Positions 10,705 to 23,165 are shown, counted from the stretch's first letter. The stretch: 64,000 nucleotides of DNA from Rhizophagus clarus (GCA_015698045.1 BLAL01000030.1:744001-808000), one strand, 5' to 3'. Notes: generated from the sequence alone by a model not told the origin. Translations and numbers: made by a program.

Positions 10705-13700
10705 TTATAAATTAAATTTTCTATTTAAAGGTATTATTGATAGGTAATTTTGTTTTCCAATTGTAACATATTTAAATTTTGTAGCTCTACATAATATTCT
10801 ATGAACCGGTAGCAATGAATCACAGCCTTCCTCATAGTATTCAGTTCTCCACAATTCCGTATTTGATATGTCTGGTCTCATAAAGTTATGTTTAAATCGA
10901 ATATCAGAGGAAGGTGCACATTTATACCATTTCACGTATGCTAGAAGATGTGTTTTGGGTCCTTCAGGAAATCTAAGCGTATGCTCAAAGTAATATTGTA
11001 CTTCACCCGGGTATGCATCAATTGATTCATCATTAGCTGCTTTCCATTTTGCAAATATGGTCGCATTTCTTTCTTGTAGACTTGATATCATAGACCCAAA
11101 TATTTCAGCGCCAATTTGCAATCTTGCGTGCTGATTAACTACCAGGTCCATAAATCCTAATATTTCTCCTTGTTCTTTTTCATATAATATAGAATACCAT
11201 TCACATAGAAAATTGCGCAATTCTAAAGGCATAATAACTTTGAAATATGAAGGCTTAAGCATTTGACCTGGTAATGTCTCAGTACCATATATCTTGGAAA
11301 ACGTAGATATATTGTGTCTCATAGATAGAAAATGCTGCAATTCTTCCCTTTCTTCTGTGAGGGCCAAACTACCTACAGTCTTTCTTGCCATAAGAAGGCA
11401 AAGAGATTTATCAAGAAGACCAGATGTCCATTTGCACGTTAAGTGATAATCTGCAAGAGTATTCTTGAAGACGATTTTCATAAGTTCAGGCTCTATTTGT
11501 CGATTACTGTTAGGATACGATCCTAAATAATAAGAAATATACATTTATTAAAAAATTTAAGAGATATCGATGTAAAGTCAGGACTTTACCTATATATCCA
11601 TTAAGTCTCTCAAATGGAAAAAGCCAATAACTATATATAGGACCATAATCACGACAACAATCAGGAATGTGAAGCGCCAAATGTATGTTACTTGTTATGA
11701 ATTCTGGCCCATATGTGTTTTCTATGAGGTGAGCCATGTCTTTTAACCTTTCTTGTGCTTCTTTTAAATCATCTTCGGTAATGAATCTTGCTGCCAAAAG
11801 ATTACATGCCCGAACAAAATGGCCTAAAATCTTTCTATCACTATTGTCTAGCATATCCCATAGAATATTAGTCGAATAGATCATGATGAAAGTTTTCCAT
11901 TGATCAGCAGTCAAATTAGAAAAGCCATCGTTTCCAATAGCAATTTTTGGAGGAATGCGACCGATGTCAGAAGGTAATTCAACGTGATCCATTCTTTGTT
12001 GTGCTACCCGAAGTTGTTCCATACTTAATTTTCCCTAATTCACAAAAATTGATTTGATTATCCATTTTGCTACACCAAAGAAAAGGCAATGCATTGGATC
12101 CACTGCAGCAAAACGTATAGGATCTATATACGGAAGACGAAGCAATTCAGACCAGCGCACACCATGCTTTTTGAAATGATTATCTCTAGAATTCTTCGAA
12201 TTACATTGCAACCATTCATGAGCATATTTCTTATGTGATTCTGCGGTACTTATCTCATAGTTGTGATCCCCTCCATAGTGAGTTTTATTATATTCTCCAC
12301 TATAAATACTACGTTTCTCACATCTATGGCATTTCATTACTGCAAATCCATGACCAAACAACTTTCGTGTAGCTGGTATATCAGATGATCCAACAATCAA
12401 TGCAACCTTTATATTTAAACCACCAGGACACTGGTATGTCTTTGGTACTTTCCAACCCTTCCAAAGTTTTAAAAATTCGTCTACAATAGGGGCCAAATAA
12501 TGATTGATACGTTCTAATCCTACCTCTTTTGGTCCTGGTAAAAAACCCAAATATATAATGTTTTCAGGCTTATTTCTTTCCGATCTTGGAAGGTTGCATA
12601 TAGATGCATATATTGCACCAGTACTGTGTTGTGTGTAGGTAAATGGCTGGAACCAGTCAAGATTAAAGAGAAGACCTAGATGGCTTGTGGCAGTTTCCGG
12701 CGTAAAAAAGGTACTGCCATCAAATGGAAATGTTTTCCATACTTTTCCATCATAAATATCTGAATAGATATTTCCTTTTCTTTGAAATCCTGATGGTTTC
12801 AACATATTTTCAAAACCAGGTCGTTGATATAATATACTCAATTGCTGACAAATGCTTGGTTTAGGATAAAGACTACGTGGCACAGCAATTGTTTCTCCTT
12901 TACGTTTTTTAAGAACAGTAAGCGGATTGTTGCATTGGTTACGACGACTTGGTGTTGGATTATCTGGAAATTCTTCATGTAGGCAATTCTTAATGGTAAC
13001 TTTTCCTTCTTTCTTATATGTGACAATATCTTCAACATTATGCATTTTATGACAATTATTGCATACAGCTAACTGCATTTTTGGTTGCAAAATATTCAAA
13101 TATCCTTTTGCCTTAAATAAGGAGTTAGGAAATTTTTTGAATTGTGAATTATTTAAACGAGTAAGTACAATATGTAAGAATTTTATTAACGCTTCAATTG
13201 CCGTGTCAGTAAGGCGAAATCTTTGTTGGAATTTAAATAGCCATAGAATTATTTCAGTTTCCAACGAATCATTTAAGTTTTCCATCACAAACACTTCATC
13301 GCTATCAAATTTGGGAGATGTGAAAATATTTTCACCTTCATTTTCTTCTTCCTGATCTGTATTATCATCCGTCTCTTCTTCATTTTCATAATTATCATCA
13401 TCATTTTTATCAAGATTAGATGCAGGAACACGAAAGTTTGATGAAAATGTGTTTATATTTTCTTCTTCATTTAATTGAAAAGAATCAGGGAATGAATCAG
13501 GAAAAGAATCAGGCGGTATACCTTCTTCATTATCTGAATTATTTAATTGGAAAGAATCAGGGTCATCTATTTTCCGCTTTTTTGAATTTGTTCTGGTGAG
13601 ATTTTGTTCACTTGTCATAATGGCATTTTCTTGATCTTTTCTATTATGGTTTAACTTCCATAGGCGTTTGTCTTTTGCATGTTTCTTTAGAGTACGAGGG

Positions 13701-13843
13701 TCAACTTCTTCACCATTACAAAGAATACAATTACATGCATACAAATACTTCTTTTTGGGCTTTAATAAATCAGCAACAGAGGTTTCATTTTTACAATTTT
13801 TATTATGTTTTATTAAATCGGCTACTGAAGTTTTATTACTCAT
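10705..13843 (-). CDS. CACTA (Tnp2-family) transposase, one in-frame stop
   Basis: The frame runs from ATG at 13843 through 11518, then across a ~70-bp intron (GTAAAG...TTTAG) to the stop at 10705, giving nearly 1050 codons. The N-terminus has a duplicated TSVADL motif and a Cys-rich finger-like stretch (CNCILCNGEEVD...H). The centre carries the Transposase_21/Tnp2 signatures: FFTPETATSHLGLLFNLDWF, YLGFLPGPKEVGLERINHYL, KCHRCEK, VDPMHCLFFGVAKWIIK, ELPSDIGRIPPKIAIG, WLFPFERLNGYIG. It would catalyse cut-and-paste movement. A single TAG at about 12035-12037 sits where related proteins have Asp/Glu/Asn before GKLS, so this copy needs read-through or is dead. The rest of the frame is intact. The acidic Asp/Asn-rich region (residues ~100-190) is low complexity. 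Confidence 0.92.
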
Positions 13844-14161
13844 TTTGCTAAAATATATTTACTAAAATATATGAAAAAGTTTAGAATATTTAGACAGCTA
13901 TTCAAATGAAGTATAATTCTTTCAGGATCAGATTCGCGTTGAATTCTTTTAAATCGGATTGCGTAATCAGGATCAGGTTCGCGTTTGATCAGATTCGCGT
14001 GAGGAAACCTTCGGAATCAGATTCGCGTAAGGGAATCCTCGGAATTTTCCAGGATCAGGTTCGCGTAGTTGCACCTGAAATCTATATAAATATGCAACCT
14101 TTTCGCGTTCTGAAAACTCTTCTTCTCATTCAAAGTTTTGCACTCAACTGAAATATAAATA
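13844..14161. promoter_or_regulatory. CACTA bidirectional promoter with five 14-bp direct repeats
   Basis: This 318-bp gap separates the divergent transposase and the plus-strand gene. It contains GATCAG(A/G)TTCGCGT in the same orientation at 13926, 13971, 13987, 14015 (first two bases differ) and 14053, plus a degenerate copy near 13953. A TATATAAAT box lies near 14082, about 80 bp before the plus-strand ATG, and TA-rich words sit close to the transposase start. The GC-containing repeat stands out from the AT-rich surroundings. It looks like an operator for a regulator of the element, perhaps one of its own products. Confidence 0.75.
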
Positions 14162-15357
14162 ATGATGGACAGGGACAGTGATCAGGAATCTGTAAGCTCT
14201 TCCTCTTCCTCTTCCGCTTCCGCTTCCGCTTCCTCTTTCTCTTCCTCATCATCATCGTCAGCTGCTTCGTATAAAACGATTAAAGCAAGTATTATTTATT
14301 ATTTATTTATCATTTATGGTTTTTTTTTCATTCTATTTACGTTTATCTATTATTCTATAGAAAGAAGTCTATATATGGGTAGACTCGGAATTAAGAGATA
14401 CTTATAAAATAGACGAGGAACGGACTTGGGTAGAGCAAAAGAAAAACATAGTAACAAAACTATTGCCGCCTTTGTACAAGCTCATGAATAAAAAATATAA
14501 TATTACAAACGGCAAGTTACTAAAAATTTTGTACGGACGATGGCGTTCTCGGTATCGTGTGAATAACATTAAAAATCAAGGAGAAGAAAGAATAAAACAA
14601 GATAAGAGAAGGGCAAAAAAGAATTCGAGGATGCAAGACGTAAGTAAATATTCAATTAATGTGAAATGAAAAGTTAGTAGTTAACTATCAATTACATTAC
14701 TAGAAAAAAAAAAGAAGAACAAAAGCAACAAACTATTTGATAGAAGGTAAAGATAAGTATATTGTCAGGTATCCAGAAGGAGACCTTGTAAAAATTCTTA
14801 AAGATTCGGGTTACCACTCGGAAGAGTGGGAAGAAACAGATCCTGAGGAAGATTGGACTGTTATCCGACCTGCAGTAGTTGAAGATGGTGAAGTTATTGA
14901 GGAAGCCGTTAAAGAAAAGTCAACATCAGTATACATTTATGATAAATAGTGGCGTTCTTCTGCAGTATGTATATTTATTATTTTATTAGTTTATTTATCA
15001 AAAACACTAATAGTAATTTATTTATTTAAGCTTTTACGATTATTACACGACCGAATTGATCTGACGGTCGAATTATTAAGGAAAAAACTACCAACTTTAA
15101 ACCCTAAAAAAGCTGACAACATATCTGCATCTAGCGTACCACCTATGGGTGCACCAAACTGGTGTTTAAATCAAGAGTCGCTTAAACAGTTTAACCGTTC
15201 AAGTGTTGATATTCCGATATACGATTATGATACCGATGATAACCACGATAAAGACAAAGAAGAAATCCCAAATAGAACTAATTCAAATAGTAGAAAGAAG
15301 AGAAAAACTAAAAAAAACCCAAAACAAAAGAGAACCAAAAAACATAAATCAAAATAA
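14162..15357 (+). CDS. Divergent CACTA accessory protein, unrecognised
   Basis: A four-exon model (14162-14284, 14361-14639, 14704-14928, 15031-15357), all phase 0, gives about 317 residues. Intron 1 is of the GC-AG type (GCAAGT...TATAG); the others are GTAAGT...CTAG and GTATAC...TTTAAG. The product starts MMDRDSDQES with a long Ser/Ala run, then a charged region (VYIWVDSELRDTYKIDEERTW, WRSRYRVNN) and a basic stretch (KKKRRTK). An acidic segment with two Trp follows (YIVRYPEGDLVKIL...WEETDPEEDW), then a Leu-rich helix and a strongly basic Lys/Arg/Thr tail that could be a nuclear localisation signal. I do not recognise the family. Position and divergent transcription from the transposase suggest a TnpA-like or regulatory partner. 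Alternatively it ends at 14949 without the last intron. Confidence 0.6.
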
Positions 15358-15470
15358 TTCAATAATTTTTTTTCTAATTCAAATAGAAGAAAAGAAGAGA
15401 AAAACTAAAAAAAAAAACAAAATAAAAGAGAACCAAAAAGCATAAATCAAAATAATTCAATAATTTTCTT
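15285..15470. repeat. Tandem duplication of the accessory gene 3' end
   Basis: About 95 bp covering the Lys-rich tail and stop codon of the divergent gene is repeated immediately downstream with small differences (both copies contain GAGAACCAAAAA and AATAATTCAATAATTTT). Confidence 0.7.
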
Positions 15471-15780
15471 TTTACTCATTAAATCTAGTCTTAAATAGAT
15501 TTATGTTATTTGATTATATAATAAATTGAATCAATCATCCGTATGCAGTTTAATTAAAAGTTAATCAAAAATTTAATAAGCTAGGTTCAAAATTGATTTG
15601 TGTTTACGTTTATTTTTAAAAAAACTTTAATTGAAACAAATTTAATCTAATCCGTTCTGCATGCGAGACAATGTATTTCTATTTTATTTGTTACATATCA
15701 GATATATTAGAGGATTAATTTATAATTTGAAAATACGTAATGACTAATAACAAACATGTGATCTGATTATTATCATTTAA
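15471..15780. other. CACTA right flank, no gene
   Basis: AT-rich, no coding signal. It leads into the right subterminal repeats. Confidence 0.4.
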
Positions 15781-15985
15781 AAAATCGTACAAATATTGGG
15801 TAACTGATATATATTAGCCAACATATCGGGGACTAAAAGTTTAAATATCGGGGTCTTTGATAATTATAATTTTAGACATATTTTGAGATGTGACAAATCG
15901 GGTGTCCGATATGTATAAAAACCCGATATGTATCTGATTAGTCACTGATATATAGACGCCCGATATGTACCCGATAGTATTGATT
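15781..15985. repeat. CACTA right subterminal repeats
   Basis: Copies of CATATCGGG, CCCGATATGTA and ACCCGATA in mixed orientation match the array at the left end, shorter than the left one. The hAT-1 reading frame appears to run into this block only because the repeats happen to be open. Confidence 0.8.
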
Positions 15986-15998
15986 TTGACCAGTGGAC

Positions 15999-17906
15999 GT
16001 CTTTCTTGATGCTCATGTAAAGATCTCATGCTAGGAGTTGAACTTGTTGAAGTAGTTGAAATTGTTGAAATTGTGGGTGATGGTGGAGTACTAGTTTGTT
16101 GCTGCATTTCTCTCTTTAATTGATCATATTGTATTTGTAAACTTGAATGAATTTTTACTTTTGTTTCTTCATCAGTTATAAAATTAAGATCTTTATACCT
16201 TGGATCCAAAAGTGCTGCCATAATGCCAAACTCATTTGGCATTGCCCAATAATGTTTCAAACCTAAATAAATTTTATTTTTTACATTTTTTAATACTTCT
16301 GAAATATTACTATAATCTACTTCAATTTGTGAACTTTCTTCTTCTACTATATCAGAATTAATAGTATTATCATCAGAATCTTCTAATACTTCATATGAAT
16401 TATCAGATGGTTTTAAAGAATTTGTGAGATCTGTAATAATAGGAAACATTTGACTTAATGTAACATAAGTATTTCCAGAAAAATCTCGTGTAACTTTCTC
16501 AAATGGTGTCAAAATGTTACATAATTCATCTAATAACTCCCATTCATTATCTTTTATCATAATTTTTTTTAATCTAATTCCATCAGTTTTTTCTTCAGAT
16601 ATAAGAGAACAAGACAAGTTTACACTAAGTTGAAGCACAGCATATTGAAGAAAAATCAGCCGATCCCATACCAAATATGAAGAGTTCTACCTTAAGTAAT
16701 TAAACAACAATAATTATATAAATTAGGATAAAATTTATTAAATAATTAAATTGAATTAAAATATTTACCTAGTAGATATATCTTGTATTAAATGTAATGG
16801 TTCTTCATAACCAATCTCTTTTTGTACTTTAATCAATCGTTCAATTTGTTTTTGAGTAGAAAAAAAATTTATTAGTTGTTTTGTACGTGATACCAAATTT
16901 TCTACAACTTTTAATCCTTTACTAATTACCAGCTGCAAAGTATGAGCAGCACATGAGAGTCTTTTAATTGGTGTTAAATCTCGAATAGCAGCTACTACAT
17001 TTGCTCCATTGTCTGTTGTTATTGATACAACAAGATTTTCAATTTCCCACTTTTGCATAGCATTTTTAATACCTTCAGTAATTGCTTTTGCAGTATGTGG
17101 TGTTGGAAAATAGGATATTTCAAGCAAAACATCCATTATTTCAAAATTTTTATTGATCCAAGTTGCTGTTAAGTCTAAATATCCATGTTTTGAACGAGAA
17201 GACCACAAATCAGTAGTTAAAGATATTGATTGAGCAGTTTTTAAAAGCAGTTTCAATTTTTCTTTATTATACCCATAACTGCGAGCAATCATCATTCTTA
17301 ATTTTTTTTCTCCAGGAACTGTAAATTGTGGATCTATAATATATATATGCTCAATATATGCCTTTTGAGTATGGTTGATAATGGTTGAGTTGTAAGTAAA
17401 ATCCACCGTAGTGTTGATAATTCTTTTTCTTTTTGTCCATTTTTATTGGATGCAGATTGAGTATGCATTGGTGATATAATGCCGCTTTCTAGAGGTGGTA
17501 TAATTCCATGTTTAACAAGATGGTAACTGAGATTTCCTGTAGACCCATCATATTTGTAATTTTTTGAGCATTTTTCTCCATCATCTAATAAAAACTGACA
17601 ATATGCACGTATTTCTCCTTTATCATTTTGTTTTCTAATAAAATAATCCCATACCCAACTTACTTTTGTTTGTGGTTTAATTATTGCAGCAGTTTGTTTA
17701 AAGGGATTTGAATCATTTGGTGCTCGATCTGTTGATTCTAGTGTAGTATTTGTCATTTTTTGTTTTCCAAGGGCTTTAGATAATTTTGCAGGACGTCCTC
17801 TTTTTTTCTTTGCTAGTGGTGTTGGAGTAATTTCAACAATTTCATCACTAGAACCTTCATTTTCACTTAAGGTAATAATGTAATTTTAATCATTGTTATT
17901 TTCCAT
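15999..17906 (-). pseudogene. hAT-1 transposase, 5' part (BED finger to catalytic region)
   Basis: Starts at ATG 17906 (MENNND), followed by KKKRGRPAK (AT-hook or nuclear signal), and a BED-type finger (VSWVWDYF...CQF...C...H...H). The catalytic core follows (SLTTDLWSSRSKHGYLDLTA, VSITTDNGANVVAAI, LSCAAHTLQLVISKG), then a ~80-bp intron (16690-16768) and the TRWNSSY region. Visible damage: an in-frame TAA at codon 7 (17886-17888); a one-base frame shift in the TA-rich run near 17335-17350, just before DPQFTVPG; and TAG in place of the conserved Trp of TRWNS (16687-16689). It ends in frame at HEHQERR, where the CACTA is inserted. Confidence 0.92.
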
Positions 17907-18639
17907 AATTTTGTGAATTATTTTAGCTTTCAATAAAATAAACTTTAATTGAAATTATGAAAAATTCAACAAGGAAATGTACAGTATTTATTAATCTTTA
18001 TTATGGCTTAGAACTGAATTAACTGTGATTTTATTTGTAAAAGTTTTAATAAACAAATAATAATTGTCATAAATCAATAGGTCTAAATAATAAATTTACC
18101 TGATTAATATTGTAAAATTTTACAAAATTTTATTGCTACAAATTTAATAAATTCCATGAAATTAATAATACGAAATTAATTAAACAAATTCCACGAAAAT
18201 AATTAAACAAATTCTACGAAAATAATTAAACAAATTCCATGAAAATAATTAAACAAATTCCACAAAAATAATTAAACAAATTCCACAAAAATAATTAAAC
18301 AAATTCCACAAAAATAATTAAACAAAGACATAAATGAAGTTAATTACAAAATTAATTAAAAAAATACTATGATATTAAACTAATAAACACTACGAAATTA
18401 ATTAAGCAAATGCCACGAAAATAATTAAATAAAGCCATAAATTTAAGCCACAAAATTAATTAAATAAATTCTACGAAATTATTTAAATAGGTGCCACAAA
18501 ACTAATTAATAAAGCCACACATTTAAGCCACAAAATTAATCAAAATGCCACGAATTTAATTAAATCTATGCTATGAATTAAATCTAATATATGCTATAAA
18601 TTTCTTGATTTACAAAAAAAAAATTGTATAATTTTTATC
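17907..18639. repeat. hAT-1 5' region with ~22-bp minisatellite
   Basis: From about 18165 to 18320 the unit AATTAAACAAATTCCACRAAAAT is repeated about seven times, with looser copies (CCACAAAATTAATTAA) on to 18560. This lies between the transposase start and the right subterminal repeats. No gene is present. Confidence 0.75.
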
Positions 18640-18759
18640 CAGATTTCAGTTTCTATCCGGATATATCTGGATTTTTATCCGAACTGGATTATCTGGATAA
18701 AAACTGGATAATTTTTTTAATTTATCCGGATAACGGTTTCTATCCGGATCGAAACACTA
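18640..18759. repeat. hAT-1 right subterminal repeats and terminus
   Basis: ATCCGGATA and ATCTGGATA words alternate for about 100 bp, ending in the 14-bp terminal repeat. They mirror the left end. Confidence 0.75.
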
Positions 18760-18767
18760 CATATTAT

Positions 18768-19154
18768 CACATTATTGCTGATCATTTACAGAATCAATCA
18801 TAAAAAAAAATTTTAATTTATAGATTTTAATTTTAATTTTATTTTTATTTAAACAAAAAAAATTATAATTGAATTACAAAAAATAAAACAAGATAACTTC
18901 AATACATATATAAAACATGTAAGCAACAAAGTAAGATTAATTTAAGATTAATTAAAAAATTAATTGTAATAAGATATCACCACCTTTTAAGTCAGGATAA
19001 ATCTAAAAGAAATAAAATAACTTGATTCTGCAAGATAATACTGGTTAACATCATCCTTTTAAAGCATCTATACTTAAAATACCAAAATATTAAATAACTA
19101 CTAAAAAGAGCAAGTTATACAATTAACTTACATGTAAAGTATAATAATCATAAG
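18768..19154. other. AT-rich spacer, no gene seen
   Basis: Low-complexity AT-rich sequence between hAT-1 and the next repeat block. Confidence 0.4.
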
Positions 19155-20126
19155 AATTGGAACTGTTCAAAAAAACCTTAATTGATTAATAATCAGTTAA
19201 TTGAAGCATTTAACTGAATAATAACTAGTTAATTAACCAGTTAATCATTCAGTTAATTTATAATGAGATTAATCAGTTAATTAACTGGTTAGAATATAAA
19301 ATTTACATTTAATATGTTTAAAAGTTTTTTATTTTGCTTATTTGAATATTTAATTTATGCTGATATGATTTCTTTATTGCACCAATTATTCCTATTAATA
19401 AATAATACAAGTTTAATTTCCTATTTTTTTAACATATATTAATTGAAAAAAAAATCATCAATTACCTCTTTTTTTTGTTTCTTTTAATCATATTTGATGC
19501 AAAGCCTATATACTTATAAATTATATTATATTGTTTTTTTTTCTTATTTTTAATTATTAGCACACTATATATTATATTTTTCATTATCAATTTTTTAAAA
19601 TATTTCATAGAAAGTTTTTTTTTTAGATTTATTAACTACTAGTTAACAATTCTGAATCTATAAATAAAGATCTTTTAAAATCTATAAAAAGTGTAACAAA
19701 TTATTATTTTAATAACTCAGATTGAGATTCATCAATATCTTTATAATTAAAATATTTTGAATAATTATTATTTGAAGTTATCTAGATGCCACCCCGGGTG
19801 GTATCAGTTTTTCTGCCACCCTGTCACGTGATTTAAAATAAATTTTAATTGCCAATCTTAATCAGTTAATTTTTAACTTTAATTTTTTTCGTATAAAAAA
19901 AATTTTTTCGCAAAGATAATCTTTAATAAATTACAATTTAAACCAAAATTAAAAAGTATACTTATATCTGATGTGATTTTAAAAAGAAACTTTAGTTATT
20001 GTATTCAGTACTTTTTTAGTTAATTATTTTATTAAATATATGTTACAAGTGAATTTAAATTTAAACGATTATTTATTTTTAACAGATCTAGTAATAAATG
20101 ATATAAATAGGTAATCTAACAACAAA

Positions 20127-20760
20127 CTACAATGATAAAAAAGAAATAATTAGTAAAAGCGAAAGGAGATCAAAGGGGAAGCAAAAGAAGATGGAAAATA
20201 AGGAAAAGAAGAACAAAAAAAAGGAGAGGTGGAAGAATAATGAGAAACGAAAAAAAGGAAAGAGTTGATGTGAAACAAAAAAAAGAATAATGCAAAATGA
20301 AAAAAAAGAATGATATGATACGAAAAAAAAGGATGATATAAAATGAAAAAAAAGGATGTTGTGAAATGAAAAAAAAAGATGTTGCGAAATGAAAAAAAGG
20401 ATTATGCGAAATGAAAAAAAAGAATGATGCGAAATGAAAAAAAAAGGAAGTGAAAAAAATGATGAGAAACGAAAAAAAGAAGGAGAAAATGATGAGGAAA
20501 TGATGTGAAAAGAAAAAAAGGGGAAGTGATAATGAAAGAAAAAGGAAAATGTTATGAGGAAAGAAAAAAAGAAGAGGTGATAATAGAAAACAAAAAAAAG
20601 GGAATAAGAAATGAAAAAAAGGATAGGAAAGGAAAAAGATGATAGAAACCAATAAGGGACGAATGGTAATGGAAAAATGATAAGAGACAAAGTGGAAAAT
20701 TGAAATAGAGAAATAAAATTACAAAAAGAACCCCAACCAAACAAAAAGAAAAAAAAAAAA
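20127..20760. repeat. Purine-rich degenerate tandem array
   Basis: About 600 bp almost purely A and G on the plus strand, built from degenerate GAAATGAAAAAAAGGATGATG-like units. The long minus-strand frames here (Phe/Ser/Leu only) are a compositional artefact. Confidence 0.85.
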
Positions 20761-23165
20761 AAAGTTAGTTACTAACGAAAATAAACTTCTAAAGACCCAA
20801 GATGTTCAAAAGTGTTTGAACTTACCACTTATTAAGTTCTAATATCAAAGTCTAAGATCACTAAAAGCTGAAAAGAATTACCTACAAAAAAATGGAAACA
20901 GCTTAAAAAGCGTTAACACTAATTAACAAAAAAAACATGCACAATGTTAAACAAAAACTTACCAAAAGCCCAAAGTTAAGAAAAAAATCACCTACAAAAA
21001 AGAGAAATCAGTCAGTGCTGAAATGCTGAACTGCTAATTAATAAAAGCAATATAAGTAATATCAAAAACTTACCGAAGTCAAAAGCTGTAAAAAAAAAAT
21101 CGCGTAATAAAAAACACTAAACAAATGATCGACATGACGTAATTTTATAATTTAAATTTGAATCACATAATAACAGTCAGTGGAAATGTTACAAAAATTA
21201 AAGGGAGATTTTTTGTACTATAATATCACAATATAAATTATTGGTATAGTATGGCCTTATGGCCTATAGTATATATATAAACTTAAAGTTGGTGAAAGTT
21301 AGTATAAATGGTTAAAATCGATGATCTTTAAATCTTAATTCTGGCCAAAATTTTCTTAATTCTGGCCGAATTTGTAATGCCAGTCCAAATTACATTAAAA
21401 TTAAAATTTTTAGGTTATATGTAACACTGAATTGTTACAATGTAACATCATTTTAACAAATAAGGATGCATGTTTGTCTAGTTACTAAGAACACTTTTAT
21501 AAACTTTAAAATTAAAAATTTCACTTTATTCAGTTTCATTTTGCCAATGAAGGTTGTCAATTATATGGTTATTTTAATATAACAAACTAATAAAGTATTA
21601 AAAAAACTTTTTTAACCTTTTTCTTTTGCTTGTTTTTTTTAAATATTTTATAAATATCTTTTATTTTAACATTACTTTAAATATAAAAAAAATATTTTAC
21701 TTATTCATATTTTTACTATTTGTATTTATGGCTTAACAAAGTAAGTAGATTTAACAGCTAATAAGAAATTTTCTATGAATAAATAATTTTTGTTTTATTT
21801 CCATGTTAAATGAACTAAAATTTAAAATTTTTAAAGTTTTTTTTTTTAATGTTATAAAAATTTACATGATTATTATAATACCAAAATTTAAATGTTAAAG
21901 ATCTAATATTATTGCCGTTTTCAAATTACTGTGATCAGCGGCTTTTTTTTATATAAATAAAAATTGATTTTAGATTACACAAATTAAAATCACTTTTTAC
22001 TATAAATATCATGGACATAATTTGATCTGTGTAATGCTAAGCCACCATTATACAAACTTTACTAATATTTTTTTTATCGTTCGCCCTTTTTTACCACAAT
22101 AGCTTATAAACTGATTCCTCCGATTCCTAAAGACCGATTCCTAAAAACTGATTCCTAAAAACTGATTTCTAACGATTCTAAAAGTTCACTACTAAGTAAC
22201 AGGTAATATTTTTTTTATTTTATTAGTTTTTTTTTCTTTTTTTTCGTTTCTTTCCTTTTTTTTTATTTCTAACTATTTTTTTTTATTTAGATCTTTAGTT
22301 TTTAATAAATAAAAAAACACATTGTAAAACATCTTATAAACATAATAAAGAATGTTAAAGGCGTCAAGTTTAGTGTTTTTTAAGAAAAATATTTATAAAA
22401 AGTGTCTTTTGTATATGTTTAATAAGAGTATTTTTGTTAAATTAATTGTTTTCAGTTGTTTTCGGCTGTTTTCAGTATTTTTTTTTAATTGATCGACAAA
22501 TCACCTGATCATAGTAATTCGAAAATGGCGATAATAGACAAAAAAACATTATATTAATTAATTTTTTGATTAAAAATCATTTATAATGCCCAAATAGACC
22601 TAATAGTATTATTTTAATAAAAAAAAATTTTTTATTAGCGTTTTAATCAAAAAATTTTAATAAAATTTATAGATAACAAAAAATCCGGCTTAATAATCAC
22701 CATTCTAAGCTTAATAAAAGTTGTTCATTTCACCAGGTTATACCTAGAAATGAAATAGTTACTGGTTGAAAAAAGCTTTTGTCAAAAGTTTTATTGAAAT
22801 TAAAAAAAAATTTTTTTATTATAAAAATTGGTTTTTTGCGCTTTACACAAAAACTTCCTAAATAACCACTTTTTTTAATTTAATAAACCTTCTTCTTCTT
22901 GTAAAATTACATATATTTTTGTTGTCCAAATTGTATTTCACACCTGCCTTTAAGTTGCATTTTTAAGAAAATTTCATTTTTAAGATGAACTTTCTTGTAT
23001 ATGCAAAAAAAAAATATTACAAAAGAGGAAATGATGATAAAAATTTATAATATATATAACAAACTATTAATTTACTTAATTTGTATAAGTGTCGTATTAA
23101 TAATTTCTTTTTTTAACTACATGGTGAAATATTTAATTATAGTTATACAAAATTATTTTAATTAA
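20761..23165. other. AT-rich interior of the element, no gene
   Basis: No coding signal. The segment near 21165-21185 (CAGTCAGTGGAAATGTTA) recurs in inverted orientation at about 25990-26010 next to the right end of the element, suggesting nested or rearranged arms. Confidence 0.4.

Larger units (their letters stand above)
4544..15995. mobile_element. CACTA/EnSpm transposon inserted into hAT-1
   Basis: The terminal inverted repeats start CACTGGTCAAAATC at 4544 and end in the reverse complement at 15995. They are flanked by the 3-bp direct duplication GAC (4541-4543 and 15996-15998). CACTG ends, a 3-bp duplication, long arrays of short subterminal repeats and a Tnp2-type transposase together define a CACTA/EnSpm element. 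Size is 11,452 bp. It carries the transposase (minus strand), a divergent gene (plus strand), a Myb/SANT-like gene (minus strand), a captured RPL10 fragment and several recent tandem duplications. The closely matching ends and the single stop in the transposase suggest a fairly recent insertion. Confidence 0.95.
3764..18759 (-). mobile_element. hAT transposon (hAT-1), split by a nested CACTA element
   Basis: The ends are TAGTGTTTCGATCC (3764-3777) and its exact reverse complement (18746-18759). They are flanked by a perfect 8-bp target duplication, CATATTAT, at 3756-3763 and 18760-18767. An 8-bp duplication and this terminal form are hallmarks of hAT. Removing the nested CACTA (4544-15995) and one copy of its 3-bp duplication leaves 3541 bp, a normal autonomous hAT length. 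The element encodes one minus-strand transposase with an N-terminal BED zinc finger and a C-terminal dimerisation region. Several inactivating changes in the gene show that it is dead, apart from the interruption. Confidence 0.95.

Noticed and set aside
13059-13865. Plus-strand frames opposite the CACTA transposase
   Set aside because: Antisense shadows of a well-supported transposase reading.
20127-20744. Long minus-strand open frames rich in Phe, Ser and Leu
   Set aside because: Pure compositional artefact of an A/G tandem array. All three frames are open and none has a domain or splice logic.
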